Source: Aestuariivita sp.
GTDB taxonomy: Bacteria; Pseudomonadota; Alphaproteobacteria; Rhodobacterales; Rhodobacteraceae
Assembly (NCBI GenBank): GCA_018401465.1
Contig: JAGYKE010000005.1
Coordinates: 1-64,000 of the forward strand
Length of the DNA stretch: 64,000 bases
Direction: 5' to 3'
Position numbers and translations under genes: made by a program. Numbering within the stretch: the first letter of the stretch is position 1; each line of letters opens with the position of its first letter. Positions 59,901-64,000 of this stretch are shown in pieces. A model generated the notes under the pieces. That model was not told the origin of the DNA, searched no databases, and was given only the letters and a program-made list of their open reading frames with translations.

Positions 59901-62255
59901 TCAGTTGGGGATGAGGTCCGGCACGATGGTCACGATGCCGGGGAAGAACCACAAGATTGCAAGGCCCAAGATCTGGATCAGCACGAAAGGCACAATCCCG
60001 CGATAGATGTGGCCCGTGGTGATGCCCGCGGGCGCAACCCCCTTGAGGTAGAACAAGGCAAAGCCGAAGGGCGGCGTCAGGAACGAGGTCTGCAGGTTCA
60101 CCGCGATCATGATCGTCACCCATTTGGGATCGAAGCTACCGCCATAGATGACGGGGCCGACGATCGGGATAACGATGTAGATGATCTCGAGGAAATCCAG
60201 CACAAAGCCCAGGATGAACAGCACCAGCATCACGATCAGGAAGACCTGGAGTTCGTTGTCGAAGCTTTTCAGGAACTGCTGGATATGGTGTTCGCCCCCG
60301 AACGAGATCAGCACGAGGTTCAGAAGCTGCGACCCGATCAGGATGGTGAAGACCATCGAGGTGACCTTGGCGGTCTCGCGCACCACGGGGCTCAGCACGC
60401 CGTTGCTGAAAAGCACCCAGCAGGCGAAAAGCAGCCCGAAAAGCGCATAGAGATACGCCACATAGGCCAGCAGGAACGCAACCCAGCTTTCGAAAGTCAC
60501 GACTTCAGTGGTGACGCGCAGGTCGAAGTTCACGCCCAGAAGGATGGCAATGATGATGGCGAAGGTCGACCAGATGATGATTGCGCCCGACCGGCCCTGA
60601 TCCTTCAGCTTGCGGTAGGCGGCCAGCATGATGGCACCGCCCGCACCCAGAGCGGCTGCGGGCGTGGGGTTGGTGATCCCGCCGAGGATCGACCCGAGCA
60701 CCGCGACGATCAGCACCAGCGGCGGAAAGACGACGCGGATCAGGTCGTTCTTGGCCAGACGCGCGGCCGCGTCGCGGCACGCCCAAAGCGCGATCCCCAC
60801 CGGAACCACCATGAGCAGCCATTCCACCCCCGCAGACGTGGTCACCGACACCAGAGCGATGTCGACCAGCAGCATCAGCAGCAGGCCCACAGCCCCGATC
60901 ATCAGTGGCCGCGGATCGCTGGATGGCGACACGCCGCGGGCCATGGACAACACGATCCCCAACATGATGACGAGAATTGCGATGCCGGTCCCGATGGGGG
61001 CCGCATTCTCGATCTTCTGCAGGCGCAGTTCGGCGATCTGCTCTTCGGTGAGCCGTTCGCGCTGTTGCGTGCCGCCAGCCGCATTGATTGCGGCCTGCTG
61101 CTCCACAGCACGGTCCCAGCGTTCCTGACCGTGCAACTCGATCATCGCAGCCTGGCATTCGGCGTTGACATTGGTGCGCAGCGACGCCTGTTCACCCTGC
61201 TCCGAAAAGCTCGAAACCGTGAGGCTCTGGCTGCCGATGATGTTGAAATTGGCCAGAAGGATGGCTCCGGCGATCAGCGCAAAAGGGACGCCTAGAAACC
61301 AGGTAAAGCCTTCCGAGCGGGTGATCGGTTCATTGTTGGTGCTGCCCATCTCGACGGCGGGCGCCTTGGACGGGTTCAGGAGCGCGAAGCCGAAAGCATA
61401 AAGACCGTAGAGGACTGCAAGCAGGATCCCGGGCAGCAGCGCGGCCTGAAAGAGCGAGCCCACCGACAGCACGGCCGGTTCACCAAGGTAGGTGAGCGCA
61501 TCGGAACAGCCCGCAGACTGCGCCCGCGCTTCTTGGGACGAGGCATAGATGTCGCCCGCCAGCGTGCCCAGAAGCACGATGACGATCGAGGGCGGAATGA
61601 TCTGGCCCAGCGTGCCCGAGGCCGCGATGACCCCGGTGGCGAGTTCCGGTGAATAGTTGTTGCGCAGCATGGTGGGCAGCGCCAGCAGGCCCATGGTCAC
61701 CACCGTCGCGCCGACGATGCCGGTGGAGGCGGCGAGGAATGCGCCGACGACCACGATCGACACGGCAAGGCCGCCGGGCAGCGGACCGAAGACGCGCGCC
61801 ATGGTGGTCAGCAGGTCATTGGCGATTTTGGAGCGTTCGAGCGTGATGCCCATCAGCACGAACATCAGAACGGCGAGCAGCGTCTCGATCGATGCACCTG
61901 CCAGCACGCGCTCGTTGATGCGGTTGACGATGAACGAGATGTTGCGGTCAAGCGCGGTTTCCCAGCCCTGCGGGAAGACCGGAACCTCGACCCTTGGCAG
62001 GTCGGGGTATCGGAAGACCGAAATGTCGCCTGATTTTGCCCCCGCGGCGAGAAGTTCGCGGTAGGCCTGACTGCCGGTGTCAATGGCCTGATGGATCAGC
62101 AGCCCCGCACTGTCGAGCCCGGCGATGATCGCAAAGCTGATGACGCCCGCGCCCGCGATGGCGAAGGCCACCGGAAAGCCCGACAGGATGCCTGCGAAGA
62201 GGCAGGCGAAGACGATGATCAGACCGATCTCGATACCGTCAAGTCCGAATAGCAT
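59901..62255 (-). CDS. dctM: TRAP transporter large permease (long DctM)
   Basis: The 784-residue product is a DctM-type large permease with the usual core (FGPLPGGLAVSIVVVGAFLA, ATVVTMGLLALPTMLRNNYS, ASGTLGQIIPPSIVIVLLG, and the C-terminal TSFLTPPFGFALFYLKGVAP). It is about 350 residues longer than typical DctM because of an insertion (about 295-560) containing a long soluble part (NAECQAAMIELHGQERWDRA) and extra membrane segments. This long type goes with mannitol/chloroaromatic-type TRAP systems. It precedes no gene on this strand in the window. Confidence 0.95.
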   Translation of the reverse strand: MLFGLDGIEIGLIIVFACLFAGILSGFPVAFAIAGAGVISFAIIAGLDSAGLLIHQAIDTGSQAYRELLAAGAKSGDISVFRYPDLPRVEVPVFPQGWETALDRNISFIVNRINERVLAGASIETLLAVLMFVLMGITLERSKIANDLLTTMARVFGPLPGGLAVSIVVVGAFLAASTGIVGATVVTMGLLALPTMLRNNYSPELATGVIAASGTLGQIIPPSIVIVLLGTLAGDIYASSQEARAQSAGCSDALTYLGEPAVLSVGSLFQAALLPGILLAVLYGLYAFGFALLNPSKAPAVEMGSTNNEPITRSEGFTWFLGVPFALIAGAILLANFNIIGSQSLTVSSFSEQGEQASLRTNVNAECQAAMIELHGQERWDRAVEQQAAINAAGGTQQRERLTEEQIAELRLQKIENAAPIGTGIAILVIMLGIVLSMARGVSPSSDPRPLMIGAVGLLLMLLVDIALVSVTTSAGVEWLLMVVPVGIALWACRDAAARLAKNDLIRVVFPPLVLIVAVLGSILGGITNPTPAAALGAGGAIMLAAYRKLKDQGRSGAIIIWSTFAIIIAILLGVNFDLRVTTEVVTFESWVAFLLAYVAYLYALFGLLFACWVLFSNGVLSPVVRETAKVTSMVFTILIGSQLLNLVLISFGGEHHIQQFLKSFDNELQVFLIVMLVLFILGFVLDFLEIIYIVIPIVGPVIYGGSFDPKWVTIMIAVNLQTSFLTPPFGFALFYLKGVAPAGITTGHIYRGIVPFVLIQILGLAILWFFPGIVTIVPDLIPN

Positions 62256-62272
62256 GGTTCTGCCCCTAACCC

Positions 62273-63199
62273 TTAATGCGCGCCCTGATAGGCGTCGTCG
62301 CCGTCGTCAAGACGGTCCTTGTCGAGGTATCTGCCTTCCGATTCAGGACCTTCCCGCCATTCCAGATAGGACCGGTAGAAGAACGCGACCCCGTGGATGA
62401 AGACCATCGCCGCGAAGAGGCACAGCAGGATCTTGAACAGGAAGTAGGCGTTGAAGCCGTTGGGGCTGAAGCCGATCGTCTCGACGTTCCAGCGCAGTGC
62501 GCGCGACTTGTTCAGAAGCCCGTCCAGCGTGTCGCTGGCCGAAGGCTTCGGCACGATCAGGTGCCGCCACAGGAAATACCACCCGTACATCCATGTGACC
62601 ACCGCCGTCGGGATCATGAACAGAAGCGATCCGAACATGTCGATCATGCGCTTGGTGCGGTGGGACACGGTCGCATAGATCAGGTCGACCCGCACATGCC
62701 CGCCCTGCACGAAGGTGTAGGAACAGCACAGCGCGACGACCATCGCGTTGTACAGCCGCAACTCCTCGGACCACCAGCTTACGTCGAAGCTGACGACCTT
62801 GCCGAAGCCGATCGAGATTTCCGAGGCCGCGAAGATGCGCTGCATGAAGACGATCACGATCTGCTGGATCACCATGAGCAGACCCGCCCAAGCGAAGAAC
62901 CGCCCGGTCACGTTGGCGAAGCCTTCCAGACCGCGCACGACCCCCCAGAGAAAGTTGTTCCGCCAGATCCCGATCAGGAAGATCAGGACGCAGACGTTGA
63001 AGACGACAAAAAAGAATTCGACCGACCCGCCGTAATAGACGGTGCGCATGATCGCCTGCCGGTCCGACCAGTCCAACCACGACGCCGGATGCGTCAGGGC
63101 GTAAACAAGGTTGTAGAACCCCAGCCCGATCTGCGTGGCGAACCAGACCAGCCCGTCCAGAAGCACCGCGAAGGTGCCGGCGGATGCCGCTTCTTCCAT
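62273..63199 (-). CDS. dctQ: TRAP transporter small permease (DctQ-type)
   Basis: The 308-residue product is an extended DctQ subunit: N-terminal extra membrane segments (FAVLLDGLVWFATQIGLGFY, VEFFFVVFNVCVLIFLIGIW) and the core (EELRLYNAMVVALCCSYTFVQ, GHVRVDLIYATVSHRTKRMI). DctQ binds DctM in the inner membrane. It lies 17 bp from dctM on the same strand, downstream of dctP. Confidence 0.94.
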   Translation of the reverse strand: MEEAASAGTFAVLLDGLVWFATQIGLGFYNLVYALTHPASWLDWSDRQAIMRTVYYGGSVEFFFVVFNVCVLIFLIGIWRNNFLWGVVRGLEGFANVTGRFFAWAGLLMVIQQIVIVFMQRIFAASEISIGFGKVVSFDVSWWSEELRLYNAMVVALCCSYTFVQGGHVRVDLIYATVSHRTKRMIDMFGSLLFMIPTAVVTWMYGWYFLWRHLIVPKPSASDTLDGLLNKSRALRWNVETIGFSPNGFNAYFLFKILLCLFAAMVFIHGVAFFYRSYLEWREGPESEGRYLDKDRLDDGDDAYQGAH

Positions 63200-63360
63200 G
63201 ACTTCTCCCCCGACACGGCGTTGCCCGCCGATGCTGTGTGCGAGGGGGGCCGGTCGGTCGGCCGGACCCCCATGCTCAAGTGAGAGAGGCCCGGCGCATG
63301 TGCACCGGCCCTCCCTCTGGTTCTATCTGTCTCGTGATGCTGTTCCGGTCAGCCCGGAGA
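63200..63360. other. Intergenic hairpin between dctQ and dctP
   Basis: No gene. A GC-rich hairpin lies at about 63244-63270 (GGGGG and CCGG arms pairing with CCGG and CCCCC around TCGGTCGG). Such a structure between binding protein and permease genes often lowers expression of the permeases. Confidence 0.5.
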
Positions 63361-64000
63361 TCAGCCCAGGATACGGTCGCGCTGCTCGGTGTAGAAGCCC
63401 GACGACACCTTGAGCCAGTTCGACGACGCCTTCATCGACGCCATTGCGCTGTCATAGGTGCGCTTGAACAGCTCGTCGCCCATGTAGCCGTCCAGCACTT
63501 CCTGCGAAGCCTTGCCGAAGGCATCCCAGACGCTGTCGGGGAATTGCAGGACGTTCACGCCCGATGCCTGCAGACGCGCAAGGGCCGAGCCGTTGTTCGA
63601 CAGGAACTGGGCAAGGCTCCACTGGTGGCATTCGGCCGAAGCAACCTCGATGATCTTCTGCTGCTCGGGCGTGAGGCTGTCGAAGACGTCGCGGTTGACG
63701 GCACAGGACAGGGCCGCGCCCGGCTCGTGGTAGCCGGCGGTGTAGTAGATCTTGGTGATCTCCTGGAAGCCTGCAGCTTCGTCGCCCCACGGACCCAGCC
63801 ATTCGGTCCCGTCGAGGGCACCCGAGGCCAGCGCCTGGTACACTTCGGCACCGGGGATGTTCTGCACCGACGCGCCCAGCTTGCCGAGCGCCTGACCGCC
63901 AAGGCCCGGCATCCGGAACCGCAGACCCTGGAAGTCTTCGGGGCCGGTGATTTCTTTAGAGAACCAGCCGCCGGACTGCGCGCCCGTGTTGCCGGCGATG
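63361..64000 (-). CDS. dctP: TRAP transporter solute-binding protein, C-terminal part
   Basis: The frame enters from beyond 64000 and encodes at least the last 212 residues of a periplasmic binding protein: FSKEITGPEDFQGLRFRMPG (the conserved Arg of the ligand salt bridge is in RFRMPG), GALDGTEWLGPWGD, YYTAGYHEPGAALSCAVNRD, and a helical C-terminus. The binding protein type (EWLGPWGD) is that of long-chain TRAP systems for mannitol or oxo-acids. It is transcribed toward dctQ. Confidence 0.92.
   Translation of the reverse strand, partial: IAGNTGAQSGGWFSKEITGPEDFQGLRFRMPGLGGQALGKLGASVQNIPGAEVYQALASGALDGTEWLGPWGDEAAGFQEITKIYYTAGYHEPGAALSCAVNRDVFDSLTPEQQKIIEVASAECHQWSLAQFLSNNGSALARLQASGVNVLQFPDSVWDAFGKASQEVLDGYMGDELFKRTYDSAMASMKASSNWLKVSSGFYTEQRDRILG

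Overview
The window looks like a chromosome of a GC-rich marine-type alphaproteobacterium of the Rhodobacterales (Roseobacteraceae/Paracoccaceae). The basis is the gene order yceD-rpmF-plsX-fabH-ihfA-merR, the leucyl/arginyl-transferase Bpt, an OlsB-type ornithine lipid acyltransferase, DUF2852 and DUF2927 proteins, a long bacterial TRAP permease, and an intergenic repeat carrying GGGATATTTGGAAACCCGAAG. No species can be named from the sequence alone.

Region 1 (1 to about 23.6 kb) is one end of an integrated mobile element, most likely a prophage or phage-derived element. From left to right it holds an IS1380-family transposase, a 59-residue gene and a TerS-like gene on the minus strand, a 1.65 kb gene-free stretch packed with repeats (TGCAAA sites, five 20-bp tandem repeats, a GGTACCCCC array, a duplicated 58-bp palindrome), then a 16 kb plus-strand run of replication genes. 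That run includes an HD nucleotidase, a DUF3987 protein, a DUF2800 nuclease, a DUF2815 SSB-like protein, a family A DNA polymerase, an SNF2-type helicase, a Dda/RecD-type helicase split over two ORFs, a 1066-residue primase-like protein and a zinc-ribbon protein. A minus-strand control block follows: a large unknown protein, an XRE regulator, an AlpA-like excisionase and a tyrosine integrase. At least four units of this element begin with the same promoter-like sequence, CCCCGTCCGAC, 13 bp, CCTA, at 33 to 39 bp from the start codon.

Region 2 (23.6 to 38.9 kb) is housekeeping chromosome: olsB, bamE, yceD, rpmF, plsX, fabH, ihfA, a merR gene, tRNA-Pro(GGG), a dCTP deaminase, a SABATH-type methyltransferase, scpB-scpA-nagZ, a SPOR-domain gene broken by a frameshift, argS, a dGTPase gene and erpA.

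Region 3 (38.9 to 41.3 kb) is the most novel-looking chromosomal locus. A minus-strand operon encodes a 118-residue peptide with five ITSC motifs spaced exactly 21 residues apart and ending on the last Cys, a 363-residue protein of unknown family, and an EamA-type permease overlapping it by 4 bp. This resembles a multi-core peptide, tailoring protein and exporter set, but that function is inference.

Region 4 (41.6 to 64 kb) holds xthA, an FAD monooxygenase, dksA, a MoxR ATPase with a separated vWA partner, a GNAT, a DUF2927 lipoprotein, two tandem cytochromes P450, an M48 protease, a PIN-domain gene, an RlmI-like methyltransferase, lipoproteins, glnE, a YbaK-type deacylase, DUF2852 and RDD membrane proteins, bpt, and a TRAP transporter (dctM, dctQ and a dctP cut by the window end).
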